From positions 45,816 to 109,815 of the forward strand of contig JAANDG010000497.1 in the NCBI GenBank assembly GCA_036852015.1: a DNA stretch of 64,000 nt, given 5' to 3'. The notes below the pieces were generated by a model, which saw nothing but the letters and a program-made list of their open reading frames with translations, had not been told where the DNA came from and made no database searches. Below, one piece after another: positions 15,601 through 26,846 of this stretch. Both the position numbers and the translations under genes were made by a program. Source of the stretch: Pelodera strongyloides. Taxonomy: Eukaryota > Nematoda > Chromadorea > Rhabditida > Rhabditidae. How positions within the stretch are numbered: position 1 is the stretch's first letter; the number at the start of each line of letters is the position of its first letter.

Positions 15601-18600
15601 TAATAGTTGTAACTTAGATAATAACTTAGATAATTGGTCCTCATCTTTTCATATTAAAACCAGAGTTCCCATCATATACTAGGACTAGGGCCAGTAAAGG
15701 TTCGCGAAAGGAAAATATGCAAAATAATCCTTGCTAACCAAAACAGTCAAAGTCCTTGAAGGAAGTAGTGCGCGAATTCCGCGAATACATTGGCTCGCGA
15801 AAAAGGATGACCAGAACGTAGCCGCGCACACATTTTTTTTTCTTCGAAACATTACCTTGGCGTAATCTCCCGCCCTTGAACTGCTCATTTATAGCCACTC
15901 TGATATTATCATACCAACTTTTGTGTTGATCCATGCAAAGCCTGTTATGAAATCCATTTTGGTGTATCAATTTTGGCGTGTCGTATAGAAACAATAGCCC
16001 GTATTCTCGGGTCGACGGGAGCGCTCCTTTGGGAGCTCATTCGTATGCAAATTTTTCCTTCAGCTAGTCTAGATAGTCGAGACATTTGCATACAAAGGAT
16101 TTCCCAAATGGAACGTTTCCGTCGACCCGAGAATACGGGCTAATAAAGAAAAAAGTCGATAGATAGAGGTACAACATAAACAGACAGAGACCTCATGCTA
16201 CTAAGTTGTGTAAAAAGAGTAAAGTTCGTTTGATGGGGAAAGAAAAAAAATGCACTTGTTGTCAAAACGAAGTTCTGACAATGCCTACGACATTTGCCTA
16301 GAAAATGAAAGTAATTCGACAATCTTATAATTTGAACTAACGTGGACTTAAATCTAAAATAAAATCGTATCCACGAAGAACTTTTTTCTTTTCGTTTTGA
16401 GAGAGGACGAACGCCGTCTGCTCGGTCGCAAGCCATTTGTACAAAATGCACAAAAAAGTGGAAACATACGCGAAGCAAACATTCTTGTTAGTTCCTCAAT
16501 AAGATTATTTTTAATTATTATACAGTATTCGTTTACATTTTGATTACAATTCTACAAATAATGCGCTCTTACTTTAACAGGAGAAAGTTATAAAAAAAAT
16601 GAAATGTAAAATTTTGTATTCTAGAAATAAATAAAGCAATATTACCTAATCAAAAGAGACTTGAATTTTAAACAAAAGTGCTCCGACCTATCATTAAGTC
16701 TTTCACTAACATTCAGACAAATATTTTGGCTCTGATAGAGGTTCTTCATAGCACGCGACGGGAATCGAACCTACGACCTATTTCTCACTAGCAACAAACA
16801 ACGTACTGCGCCACGCAACACATTGAGAGGTCTGGGCTCTATGTCACCCCATAGCACCAACGGCAAACGTCACAAGGAACAAGCAGAGAAAAATGATGAT
16901 ACAAATAAAGAAGAAACAAACTTCTGTAACAAATTATATGCACAATGTTTATACTGTATTGAAAATAAATTGTAATGATGGCACTCACGTTAGCGGAAAT
17001 TTCATTTAGTTTTCTTCAATGGAGTTTGGATGTATATTACTCCTTAAAATTTTTTAAGTGGTCAGCAAATTTTAGTTTTTTTTTTTTAAATGTGTTCTAC
17101 TGAAGTTCCATGAGTATGAATAATACCATAGTGAATAAGAAAAAAGTGGTAACATATTTTGATGATAACTCTTGTTGTTCTAGATTTGTGTTCTTTTTCA
17201 TATAAATGCTGAGAAACAATTACACAAACAATGAAAGCAAATTTACCATAGGAATTATTTATGGGCCTGAATCGAAGTGTATGATGGGCAACTAATACAC
17301 TATACCACGTATTGTATTCAAGTTTCTGCGCCGCTCTTCGACCGAAGGGCTCAAAATGAAACTCAATTTGTGTACAATGAATGCGTGGTAATATTCCAGA
17401 ATACTTCCGGACAACCTTGACAATGTAATCTCTCACCTGGACGAAGCTGAAGCCGTCTAAGGAGTTCGGGGGGAATGGGCCGTCCGTACTGATCAAGCTA
17501 TAATAATAATAATATAAGATTAATAAGACACGGTTCGAACTTATTATAAATGTTTTGCTTTATTTCAAGCCGTACAACTGTGAAGGAAAAATGTTTTGCC
17601 TACTCTACGCAAGGATTTGCACAGGACGAACCACAAACTGTTGAGAAATTTTCATTTTGGTTTGAGGGTCTAGCCCTACAATTAGAGCAGATAGCTTGGA
17701 AAAACTCCATGGAACAAAAAAAATATTGAAAGAAGAACACACAATGGGCCTTCCCTGATATACAGGACGTCCGTATTGATCAATGACAATTTCTGGTTGC
17801 CTGAAATTATAAGAATATTTATATGTATTTCGAGTGGGTTACTTTTGAATTGGTTACTAGGAAATTTTGGACGGGTTACTAAGCAGCATCTCTATTATGT
17901 TATGTATGTGTTATGTACCTTGGTCATATCGATGACAAATTTGAGCATACATTGACAACGATAATTGAAAGAGCTTGTTATGGCATGTGGTTGGTATTGG
18001 AAAGTTTTTATTTGTCCGTCATTTTTAAGAAGTTCGCACATCCTTTGATTTTTACTGAATGGATTCTTCGTCTAATGACGTGACATTGAAAACAGTTTTG
18101 CTCAACAAATAATACGTCTAGTAAATACGATGTGCTAATGTTTATTAATTGCAGCACTTCAGAGTTTCACTTTCGAACACTCCGCACGGAATTTTATTAT
18201 GGGGTCTCGATGTATGTATGGCAAAAACAGCGCATTTTTCTTCCAAGTATCAAATGTGCATCTCGTGTACGATTTTGCATACACCTTTGAAAGTTAGAAA
18301 ATGCACCATTGATAATACTAGACGAGGCGAAAATGCACAGTTTATGCACGCTCGAAAAAATAGTCATGTGGCTACCTGCCCCGGGACCATTTTTTGGCGG
18401 TCTGTAGATGTTCTCGTGTAGTGCCAATCTACGGTAAATTTTTGCCATACTTGGAGGCAAAAATCGGCAATGTTTACCATACATCGAGACCCCATTAGAT
18501 TTTACAAGTTGTGATTGCATTGACCTAGTATACCTTTGTGTTTGTTGTCCCCTTCCCAGTTCTTGTGGATGCACAAATCTGCCGTATTGATCGACTGGAA

Positions 18601-19879
18601 TAGGACTTTGACCCGGACTAGGTGGTGGTGGTCCTCCCCTGCAAGATTAGCAGCTACAAATTTGGACTCATTAATTAAGAAAAATTGCGTTCAAATATAG
18701 CAACGTACACTCTGAAGCCGCTGTTCTATCAAGTAGACGAGTTTGCGGAATGTACGTATGTACAGTTTAATATAACGGTTAACAAGGCTGAAGCTTCTAA
18801 CTTCTAACAAGTAATAAACAGTAGTCCTTTGTTCGAACACAAGATACACGACAACAATATTGGAGTACGGTACGTTCCCACCTGTGTCCTTGTTGTTGTT
18901 CCCCTTGTGGTTGATGTTGTGGTGGTGGTCGGTATGACACCGGTATTCCGAATTGGTCAATTTCCCGCCCAAATTGATCCACACTCAAATCACGCACATC
19001 AGAGGCATTCGGCTCGAACTGAAATGTTACGAAGCATGGATGATATACAAGCTTTTCAGATTAAAAATAACACTCATCATGCTTGAGCATGTCGTGTATT
19101 TTTCTCTCCCACGTTCATTTTTATCGAAAACTACAAAATACTTAGGCGGTTGTTACCAGCAGATAATAACTTTCTTTCTAACTTTGCTTGTTCAAGTATT
19201 TTTGCCCTACCGTATGATGTGACTGTCGTCCTCCAAAGTGTCCTGATGGTGGAGTTTGATGTCGTCCAAAATTATCTACGGGAGGGAAATTTTGGTCGGC
19301 AGCAGGACGGCTGGGGCCACCCGGAGATCCTTAAGGGAAAGAACAATCTCACAGCTTTCAGTCAATTACTCAGCGTAAACTTAATTTTTAAAGTTGGAAT
19401 ATCCTATTACAATTTTAATAGCGAGAAAATGGCGAAGAAAACTTGACAATTCAAAAGATGGCTCAAAAGAAAGTTTCGCTACATATATGCTTTGCTAGGT
19501 GACTAATTAAAAACGATTAAAAAATCACCTCCTTGTGTTTGTCGATGAAAATTTCGATCGGATTCCGACTGTTCTTGACCTCGGAATTGTTCGTAAAAGT
19601 TATCGATCGATCGTCCACCTAATCAATAAATAAAATGAGGAAAATAAATTAATTGGTGGCATTCGCAAGAGTGATTTTTAAGTGTACATGTAAGTGTTTA
19701 CAAAAATCATGATCTCGATCAAAAAATAAATCAATAGTGATGTCCAAGTATGATTCGATAATGCAAACAAAATGAGAAAATGAACAAAATGTGCACTAAA
19801 ACTAAAAAATACTAAAAGAACTAAAAGACTCACTCCCTTGTTGTGTCGTTTCGCGTGTGCCCCGCTCGGGCGGGAAATT
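598..19879 (-). CDS. unc-89: UNC-89/obscurin-like giant muscle protein, C-terminal part (partial at both ends)
   Basis: Multi-exon minus-strand gene. In family terms this is a sarcomeric M-line Ig/FnIII/kinase protein. Modelled exons, 5' to 3': 19834-19879, 19529-19618, 19211-19329, 18882-19018, 18534-18638, 17743-17800, 17437-17497, 15423-15516, 14913-14970, 12692-12838, 12379-12501, 11735-12061, 10716-11504, 10487-10567, 10262-10402, 10028-10147, 9763-9843, 7092-7213, 6602-6716, 5387-5491, 5055-5141, 4705-4818, 4386-4543, 4080-4240, 3859-3938, 3580-3663, 3113-3233, 2738-2869, 2538-2608, 2292-2397, 2064-2137, 1243-1422, 930-1066, 598-741. All junctions keep frame (about 1,522 aa visible). 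Order is disordered Pro/Gln-rich, acidic, Ig, FnIII, kinase. The Ig-FnIII-kinase order and the degenerate kinase fit UNC-89; twitchin and titin kinases are less degenerate. Whether this is the first or second UNC-89 kinase is unresolved. The 5' end and the kinase C-lobe lie outside or were not found. Donors at 10262 (gttgtt) and 17743 (gtgtgt) are weak. Confidence 0.72.
2064..2869 (-). other. unc-89: Fibronectin type III domain and linker exons
   Basis: Exons 2738-2869, 2538-2608, 2292-2397 and 2064-2137. The domain opens with a classic PNRPGRPDLQLSSDTELFF start and FEPPEGPTYLEGIMYKVEYR strands, passes through YGAPWVLISDKVDDEAVLIK, and closes with LEPLGIYQFRVTARNGFGWG, the typical FnIII F-G signature. 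The last exon (SPKLIMDELERTSRFCVVN) is the linker to the kinase. Position directly before the kinase is as in titin-family giant kinases. Confidence 0.85.
3113..3938 (-). other. unc-89: Ig (I-set) domain exons
   Basis: Exons 3859-3938, 3580-3663 and 3113-3233. The domain shows APIFVRRLRDGYLLS with the first core Cys (AVFECT), the invariant Trp (AAEVSWTKHGKQI), SYRLTIMDPSVYDLGEY and the second core Cys (YSCVASNQYG). Frame continuity selects the acceptor taattaaag at 3663/3664 rather than the nearer cag at 3648. This matches an I-set module of the muscle giant proteins. Confidence 0.87.
4080..6716 (-). other. unc-89: Charged linker exons before the Ig domain
   Basis: Exons 6602-6716, 5387-5491, 5055-5141, 4705-4818, 4386-4543 and 4080-4240. 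Sequence is basic/acidic with little low complexity, for example VRDYRRELWGDGAPL, GYLGYRNRDITVRERRR and YTDILREKQMNID. It is more protein-like than the acidic region upstream and is probably a conserved element of the linker; I recognise no named domain. A (GA)n tract sits in the 5492-6601 intron at about 6122-6220. Confidence 0.6.
6122..6220. repeat. (GA)n-rich microsatellite
   Basis: GA-rich purine run with a central pure (GA) tract, in an intron of the UNC-89-like gene. Confidence 0.92.
7421..9064 (-). CDS. unc-89: Alternative first exon (548 aa, Ser-rich) of a short UNC-89-like isoform
   Basis: Long open exon whose donor (AAG/gtacat) is in phase 0, like the exon ending at 9763, so either can join 7092-7213. 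ATG at 9064 is preceded by a strong acceptor (ttcttttctcag, cut at 9119/9120) about 55 bases upstream. Joining that acceptor in phase from the 9763 exon reaches a stop quickly, so it fits trans-splicing and a separate promoter better than an internal exon. The protein is Ser/Pro-rich and disordered (SSSASSVPR, SSADSSSSRSSHGG), with two related segments SAQERRDAFLNANQ and TAEDRRNAFMARSQ and a basic PKPRRRRAAPENG tract. With the downstream exons it would give about 1,211 aa inside the window. Internal promoters for kinase-containing short isoforms are known for unc-89. Confidence 0.65.
9065..9762 (-). promoter_or_regulatory. Non-coding stretch with possible internal promoter
   Basis: About 700 bases between the 9763 exon and the 9064 start. 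It is CT/GA-rich around 9290-9510 in plus orientation. No coding exon or repeat of note is seen; its position makes it the likely promoter/5'UTR of the short isoform. Confidence 0.3.
9116..9122 (-). promoter_or_regulatory. Predicted trans-splice acceptor of the short isoform
   Basis: On the minus strand the run ttcttttctcag ends at 9120, giving a transcript start near 9119. No in-frame cis donor fits, so a spliced-leader site is inferred. Confidence 0.5.
9763..12838 (-). other. unc-89: Acidic low-complexity (Glu/Lys/Pro/Val) exons of the UNC-89-like gene
   Basis: Exons 12692-12838, 12379-12501, 11735-12061, 10716-11504, 10487-10567, 10262-10402, 10028-10147 and 9763-9843, all multiples of three in length, so any can be skipped without frameshift. 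The 263-aa exon at 10716-11504 is an imperfect repeat of EISV/KE/EKE-type units (PKEISVQLEEKAPSSPE, PLEVSVKEIEQEKESPE), PEVK-like and probably an extensible or phosphorylatable spacer. The first exon (VPIRMIRGEHREIEEEIANR) looks globular or helical. Confidence 0.68.
12608..12672. repeat. (GA)n microsatellite
   Basis: Nearly pure GA dinucleotides in an intron, directly beside the exon at 12692-12838. Confidence 0.95.
12839..14912 (-). other. Intron, no coding content recognised
   Basis: About 2.1 kb between phase-compatible exons. It holds a short (AAT)-rich patch near 13325-13350 and purine-rich stretches near 14560-14640; nothing else is supported. Confidence 0.4.
15995..16142. mobile_element. 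Foldback MITE (TA-flanked)
   Basis: 148-bp palindrome. The ends TAGCCCGTATTCTCGGGT and their reverse complement match for about 26 bases, then continue imperfectly. The terminal TA is compatible with a TA target duplication (Tc1/mariner-like MITE). It lies in an intron. Confidence 0.8.
16751..16832 (-). repeat. tRNA-derived SINE-like sequence
   Basis: On the minus strand an A box (TGGCGCAGTACG, 16802-16813) and a perfect B box (GGTTCGATTCC, 16761-16771) lie about 31 bases apart, an RNA polymerase III promoter layout. Acceptor and T stems pair poorly, so a functional tRNA is unlikely; a SINE body of unknown length would extend toward lower coordinates. Confidence 0.6.
18200..18493. mobile_element. 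MITE with TTA-type target duplication
   Basis: Terminal inverted repeats TGGGGTCTCGATGTATG (left) and the reverse complement at right (ends ATCGAGACCCCA), flanked on both sides by TTA. About 294 bp with no coding capacity. A 3-bp TWA duplication fits PIF/Harbinger-type elements. It abuts the exon at 18534-18638. Confidence 0.72.
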
Positions 19880-22800
19880 CTAAAAAATTTTTAATCAACT
19901 TAATTATAAAATAAGTCTTAATTACAGTAACTTCGGATATTATTTAAGTAATATGCTTCGCTATGATAAAAAATATGATTGTGAATTTCATAGGTAAAAC
20001 GATTAAGTGAACTATTAATAACAAACCCTCTGCATCTTTGATCAATACTATGTTAATTTAGTCGATCAGCTGTTAAATCATAGGGTAGACGATCGATATT
20101 TCAAGTTCTGATTAGTTATACGCGGTTTGTCGGTGGTGGCCTCAGGGTGAAAGGGGGCGGTGTCCTATGTGTTAGGGGAGCAAGGGTGCTCTTTCTCAGG
20201 GAGAGCATTCTGCTTTTTCGCTATGTCTACTCAGATTGTATGAAAGTGGGGACTGAGAGATAAACGATATGATATCATATATGGATTATATCACCTCATA
20301 ATGCCTTTATTTTTTTTGATCAACAGACAACAGAACAGAAGATGCCGAAAGGTGAAACGTTGACAAAAAGATTTGGTTCACATCTGTCCAATCTGTCTTA
20401 CCGGGAGTCGTAATAAGCTCGAAGATTCTAACTTTCTATACACCAAATATAAACACGTGTTTTTGCAAGAGCAAACAGAATCTCGCAAGAATAGAATTAG
20501 TATATTTACAGGTTACCGTGAATGTTTGTTCTCGTTCGTGGTCTAGGGATCTACTATATTGGAAACTGGCACACCATGATAGTTGCTTCCACGAGCATAT
20601 CATTTAATTATATTGAATTGAATGAGTCAACTGACTTCATATTTATCATTCGGTATGAATCTCTCCCGCTCTCACCCTTTCCCATTTACCTCTCCCTCTT
20701 TCTATCTCTCTCTCTTTCTCCCTCTCTACCTCCGTTTCTCTCTAGACTGACTATATAATTGTATACTTCTCCTCTCTCTACCCATCAGCTGTAAGTCTTG
20801 GCCACTACTGAAACAGCTGACACCGCAACCCACACACAATAAGAACACTAAACTGTGAACGTATGCAAAATAGATCCAAGAAACCCTTTGTTTCGAATTC
20901 TTCAAATAGAAAGGCAACATCCGTTTGATGTCGTGGACGAAAACATCCTCGCGCATCACATCTATTATAGTTAAAGTAGCTAATAATAGGCAATTGTATT
21001 CTATACATCATAAATGCTGGTATGACATCAAAGAGACGACCCAGTGCTATAGAAGTCAATCACGTTGGTAACTAACGGACTGGCGGACTATTGCTAACGG
21101 ACAATATAAGCATAAGCTAACAACAGACTTTACCCTTGGCGGCACTTTTAACTCCTGGTGATAATTGGGCTTACACCGGTTTAAGCATTAGTTTTCTCCC
21201 ATATTTAAAGAACAATAAATATATTTCCAAACGTATATCGTTGGCTGAGGATCTATTTCGTTTCTCAGCTTGTGCTCCTTCAGTGTAATCCATGTAGTGG
21301 TTTTCAAGGAGAAAAGACCTCTATTATTGTTGAACTACTCTTTCAGTGCAAGGAAAAGAAGCGATCCTATATATGAATTTTATTTTGTGAATTTTTATGA
21401 GGTGTGGTGATGTGCTGCTAGTTTAACTGGATCGTAAAATATGCATTAAATTGCAGAATGTGAAACAATCTACAGATGTAGAAAAATATACAAAAGATAT
21501 AAGATATAAGTCGCGGAGAAAAAGTACAATGATATGAACATATACAAAGAAGTAATAACGAATGAATAAAAAGAAGTTAATAATGAATGAATGTTTAACT
21601 AAGTTTACTTATCAATTAACCGCTAAAAATAAATGAATATTAATGGAGAATTTCACGGAAGATTGATTCAAAGCCTGGATCGCCTACACAAGGGAAATAA
21701 TTTCCAATTAATGATTAACGTATTGAATAATAGAAAATGAAAAACGAAACTTTGTGAACACTAATTCTCACGCATAAGTTTCCCATTAATTTGTTTGTTT
21801 GTCACAAAAGTCCGGGAACTTCAGTTTTCTCTGATTCTCTCAATTATCAATGCTATTTCTTCGTCTTTGCTCTCATTTCACTCAATGTTTGCGTTAATCT
21901 CGAGAATGCAAGCTGTAGTCCGTGCTGCTAACGTGGTGCGTGAAACGAAACCTTTCAATTATCGATTTATGCTAATTAACGGGCAATTATCGATTTTTGG
22001 GCGGTTGTTGTTGTTTGTTCAATGATGTGGACAAAGCTTTTGTCGACAAAAGATAACAGTACCTGATTGCACAGAGTAGGATTGTAGAAAACCCAGGGAA
22101 ACATTGTCGCTCGCTACTATATTTTCAAATTCTTCCTTCGTTCATTCGTCAACTGAAACTTTAAAAGAAATATCATAAAAATGTTGAATAAAGAGTATTT
22201 GTAACTGACCCTTCGCCTCCGGTACACTAGGAGTAAGTTGTACCGACTTTTTATAGATAATTTGACCAATTATCCTGCAGATTTTTTTGTAAACCGCATA
22301 GTAGGATCATGTCTACATTTGTGATTATCTGCGGGAGCAAGAGAATATCGCTTTTTTTTGTTAACAATTAACACCGATTCGAGAAGGGTAAATAAAAGGT
22401 GCTTATCTTCCTTAATAAAGAACAACTAATGAAAATGAATGGGAAAACCATCACTGAAAACCTGAACGAAGCTTCTGACTGTATGTATTTTACCTTGATT
22501 TTTTTAATGATTTATTACTCTTACTACATATAAAGCGTATCGGTGTCCCGTTATCAGCAGGGATGAATACAGCAAACGGAATATCATGTATTGTACAAGG
22601 AAATCTATATATTACTCCATTGTTGGACTTTGAATAAAGCAGGAAATACATCATACACAATAAAATAAAATGTGTAAATAATGAGAAGGAAAAACAAAAA
22701 AAATAAAAAGATTTTATTCTCGATCCGTCGGTCTCCAGTTGACACTTGCAGCCACAATTAGTAACAGATGTTTCGAATTCGAGTGTCATGACCTTTGAAA

Positions 22801-24016
22801 TGCTCTTATGCTAAAATGATTCAATATAAACTGTTGTACAAAGAATACCGTAATCAGAACTGGCATCCTCAAATGCTGTTTTGTTTCTGGTGTAGTATAA
22901 TTTATTTTCTGCTATTTCTGCAACAAGCTTAGGTTAGCGAAAGCTTCAATGCAGTGGTAAACTGCTACTCGTAGTTTATTGAGTTGATTGTGAAACGCAT
23001 TACATTATTACATAACTTTGTGTACTTGTGTAAAAAATGACGAAACTTGATATCAGTAAGATTTTCAATAAGAAGACGATTCTGTTTTTCTTCTTCTTGC
23101 AATTTTACTATGAGTATACTTGTATACTGACTTGTACCTCAGAAGGGAAGCAAATTTAGCACGTTGTTATTCTTATTCGATACATATAAACAAGATCACA
23201 TGGGACGATTCCCTCCCCGTGATTATGGTTTATTTGCTTTGCAGTTTTTTTTATTCTGGGTGATTATACAATACCGCCATTTTTTCACATTCAAGCAAAC
23301 TCAACGAAAAAGTTTATTATCCAAAACCAGAAATATTAATATTGCGTTATCCAACTTAACACAGACTTGAGTCAACCTGTATCGGAGTGAATGCGTTTTG
23401 AAAGTCCGTGCCGGTCCCATGCTCCCTTATCACTCTCGCATATAAAATGCACACATTGTGGAGATAACACTTGTTGAATACTTCTCACTCCTCTTATTTG
23501 CCAACTCAATACTTTCTATTCGATCGGTGACGCTCACCCAATTTTACACAATTTTTACACCATCTCTAGCTGATGCAACAAAATTAGGTCTTCTAGAATA
23601 TTGCAATTTTATACTTCTGGTACATCACCTAGTTTGTTCGAGTGCATAAAAACGAAAACAAAATTCTGTGATCAATACATGTCGCTGATGTATTGTGAAA
23701 GTGATTGTTAAACGCAAAATACAGAAGTCGTTTCGAAAGCTTATCTACCATCCCTTTTATTTTTTGCAAGTACTCTGCATTCTATGAAATATCCATTTTC
23801 GAAAATACATTGATTGCGCTATGCAGGATGTCAATATAATACTGGACGTGGATGCATGGTATACTGCAATAAAACCAGACACACTTATACATGACTTCTA
23901 CTATTATGTGTCTCGTGTTCGTCAGCATATAACCTTTTGCATTTTATTTTTAGCCAGCATCAAAAAACACTATATAATTTTCAGACTTGCATGTCTTCAT
24001 AAAAACAAGAACACAA
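19880..24016. other. 4-kb stretch without a supported gene
   Basis: Between the last recognised minus-strand exon and copy A. It holds CT-rich tracts (about 20660-20750) and only short, non-conserved open frames. Upstream exons or the promoter of the minus-strand gene and the promoter of copy A must lie here or beyond, but I could not identify them. Confidence 0.4.
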
Positions 24017-26846
24017 ATGGGCATAACATACACAAATAATACAATGAACACAGCCCGCACTGAAAGCTCAACGCCTACCAACTATTCATGGCCAATTACT
24101 GAAACGGAGTCGACAAGATCACACTCAAACATGGCAAACCAAACAGCAGGCTTGATAAGAACTGGTTCTGCACGATCATTATCGCAGTCGAGTGAAGCCT
24201 CTAGTATTGTGCCCTGTGATTCAACAGATGGTGAACTCTTACGAGAAAAGGACGAACAGCCGGATATAAGCAAGTTTCAGAAAATTTGTGCAGGCAATCC
24301 TTCAAACGCGCACAATGAAACATATCAAATCAACGTTGCAGAACCATCAATAGGAGATGATGTTGCTTCTGGATAAGTATCCTATTCCATGCGTGACGCG
24401 TGATCTGGCTTCCTTGTTGACCGAGAATTTCACAGACAGAGTCTAATTTCTAAGCGAAATATCGGCCAGTTTTTGAAACGCATCGACTAAATCAGCATTC
24501 TTGTGCAGCTTGTGCAAATAAAATTAATGAGAATAGAAAACGATCTAAATTCGAGCAAATCTTGTCTCACGTCCACGATGGGTTACAAAAACCGGCCGGT
24601 ATTTCGCTTTAAAAGAGCTGGCAATATGCTCTTGCTTCATACACTAGTTTGCAGCGATACAGAATATACCAATGTTCACTGAAATGGAATTAACATATGA
24701 AAACCGGTCGCTACGTTGATAAGATAAACAAACGTGGAATAGATAAGAACGGTGAAATAAGGGGAACTTTTTGCCTTACCCATGTAAAATAAAAACTTTG
24801 ATTTCAGTCGCGGAAGATCATGGAGCTTGCCACTACGACTACGTATGTGGTAAGACTTTTGAACGCATCATACAATTTTGGAGTAAATTTGCCCTTGAGT
24901 GGCTACCGGACTTTTTTTTTCGTTCCGACTACTACCTTAACACTAATTTATGCATCGATATACAGATCACGGCTTTATTGGACGGCTTTCACAGTTCTCT
25001 GACGAAGACCTGTTACATGACCAGGCATATTTGAAGTCAATGACAAGAAAGAGGAATATACCCCTCAAAGCGGCCATCATCAGCATCGGTAGGTGTATAG
25101 TCTTTCATTCTAAACAATTAGGAATACAATTACCAAAAATGCGCCCAGCAGTCCGCACTGCGCTATTAGCTGTTCTTGGGGACAATTCACACGCTTGCAC
25201 TGAACCCGCGACGTCGTTCGTCATAGGAATGACGCTTAACGCAACTCCACGGGTCTGATAACATTGTTTAAATAATACTTCTACTTTAGTCGTCGGATTG
25301 GTGGCCCTTGTGTTGATACGGGGTCTCGTATCTGGAAAACTCTTCGGTTACAAACTCGAAGTTTCTCGGGAACAAGTCGCGGAAGCCGACTCAAGAATTG
25401 CCTCCATATTTGGGTATAACGGAGAAGCGTTTTACTCTATACAAAGGAGGTAGGGTGCTTCTTTTAAGGTAAAGTTTCTTCAGAAACAAGGAAGTGATCC
25501 AACTCGTGTTAATAGGCAAGATCATCTAAAGGAATGAACATTATATGTAAGAAAAAACATTTTCTTACATATAATCTACCTAGAGCCCCGGGCTGCACCT
25601 TCGACACCATCAATGTTGAGAACCAAGATGTAATCACATATGCTCTTGGCAATGTTGACTGCGAATCGACACTTCAATTCCGGGCCGCTGGGAATATCGT
25701 CTGCTACAAACGATCGCTAAAGAACACGCTAATGAAAGGTATGTAGAATTGGACTTTGTACTTGGGTGAGCGAGCGGACTCTATGGGCCTTACATGGATG
25801 GGGCTGCAAGAGCAAATGTTGAAAAAAAATAGTAAAAAAATCTTTGACGCTCTCTGAGTTCAGAATCGAAATGCGTATTCCGCACAACGGATGGTCAATC
25901 AACCGAAGAAAAAGGCCACTTTGTCGGATTTTTGGAAACGGAAAATGAGGTAATATTCAGCGGTGCCGGTATTATTATCCAATAAGCCCTAGACAAACAT
26001 AAATAATATCAGAAACAGTTCCACCGAAAACTACTCTAGCTACACAAACACATTTTAGGGGCCACAAGTTCTGCTGGAAAAGTACACGAATCAGCCAATC
26101 TTGATGAACTCTTACGGGAAACGCGTCAACTTTTTGTACTACGAAGAGTTGAACACGTATCATCACCTGCGGGTTAGTTGATGTTACTGATGTGACATCC
26201 TGTGAATAAATATACGACAACTTTCTACTCCGGTTTTTTACTCATTATTATTCCAATAATACTCAACTAATTGTTATTAAGAGATCTTACGTTGATCGCT
26301 CCAACATCACACTTCTATATGGAGAAAATTACTACGATACGATGACCCTCGTCACTTCGGACCAGAGTAATTCAAAAATACGGCGATCGTCAAAAGAGAA
26401 ACATTTGAAATATCCAGGTACACAAGTCAAGTTTTTTTTTTGGTGGAAAATAATCATCCCTGGATTTTGAGAAACATTTTTATTTATATTTCTCATCATA
26501 AAATAACAAAGTATTTCCAGAAGATCGAATCAACGGAGTCTGGGTTGTCAACGACAAAACATGGATATACTTGTGCATACGAGACAAGTAATTTTGATTA
26601 TATTTACAATTACATACATTTATTTTTATTTTATTTTCTCAATGTTACTAAGTTATAAATTGTTTCAGATGCTGGATCGAAGTATGGAAGTACGACACTC
26701 TGGAAAGAGTTGTTAGTTATGGCGGACTAGATAAATGGAGAGACTTTGTAGGATTTGCATCAAAAGACAAACTTGAAATCTACGCCCTCGAGGACAGTGT
26801 AATGCAGGAGAATTTAGTGTTTAAGTACAATTTTTTACTAAAGTAA
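24017..26846 (+). CDS. Unrecognised type II membrane protein, copy A (437 aa)
   Basis: Ten exons: 24017-24269, 24808-24849, 24966-25088, 25290-25449, 25584-25738, 25864-25949, 26059-26172, 26282-26417, 26521-26587, 26669-26846; total 1,314 nt, frame closed. The N-terminal part is Ser-rich and cytoplasmic (RTGSARSLSQSS, SSIVPCDSTDGELL). One membrane segment lies around residues 135-155 (AAIISIVVGLVALVLIRGLV), followed by an ectodomain of about 280 aa with six Cys kept in copy B (GCTF, VDCES, IVCYK, SKCVF, YLCIR, CWIE). No signal peptide, so type II topology. Start: ATG 24017 follows a ttttcag acceptor at 23984 (possible trans-splice site); ATG 23991 stops at once. Exon 1 uses a GC donor (ATAA/gcaagt) where copy B has GT. 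Family not recognised; the ectodomain suggests a surface or adhesion role, which is only a guess. Confidence 0.68.
24450..24612. mobile_element. AGCGAAATACCGGCC MITE, copy 1
   Basis: About 163-bp inverted-repeat element in copy A intron 1. Left end AGCGAAATATCGGCCAG and right end CCGGCCGGTATTTCGCT followed by TTAA. Ends match the copies at 31463, 36183 and 45319. The left TTAA is decayed to CTAA-like sequence. Confidence 0.78.

Larger units (their letters stand above)
14913..19879 (-). other. unc-89: Pro/Gln-rich disordered exons with repeated DQYGR motif
   Basis: Nine small exons. The motif recurs as VDQYGRFVHPQE (18534-18638), IDQYGRPVYQGRPI (17743-17800), LDQYGRPIPPELL (17437-17497) and VDQFGREIDQFGIPV (18882-19018), with a related VDNFGRH at 19211-19329. 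The rest is QQQ/PPP-rich. Exon phases chain exactly although introns reach 1.9 kb. Function unknown; probably an intrinsically disordered spacer. Confidence 0.62.

Noticed and set aside
16751..16832. Functional tRNA gene
   Set aside because: Boxes are good but acceptor and T stems do not pair and no clear anticodon loop is seen; a SINE is more likely.
20522..20758. 78-codon frame ending in a Leu/Ser-rich run
   Set aside because: Produced by a CT microsatellite-like tract; no other support.
22490..22789. 99-codon minus-strand frame with a hydrophobic stretch
   Set aside because: AT-rich, no homologue in the window, no splice context; likely chance.
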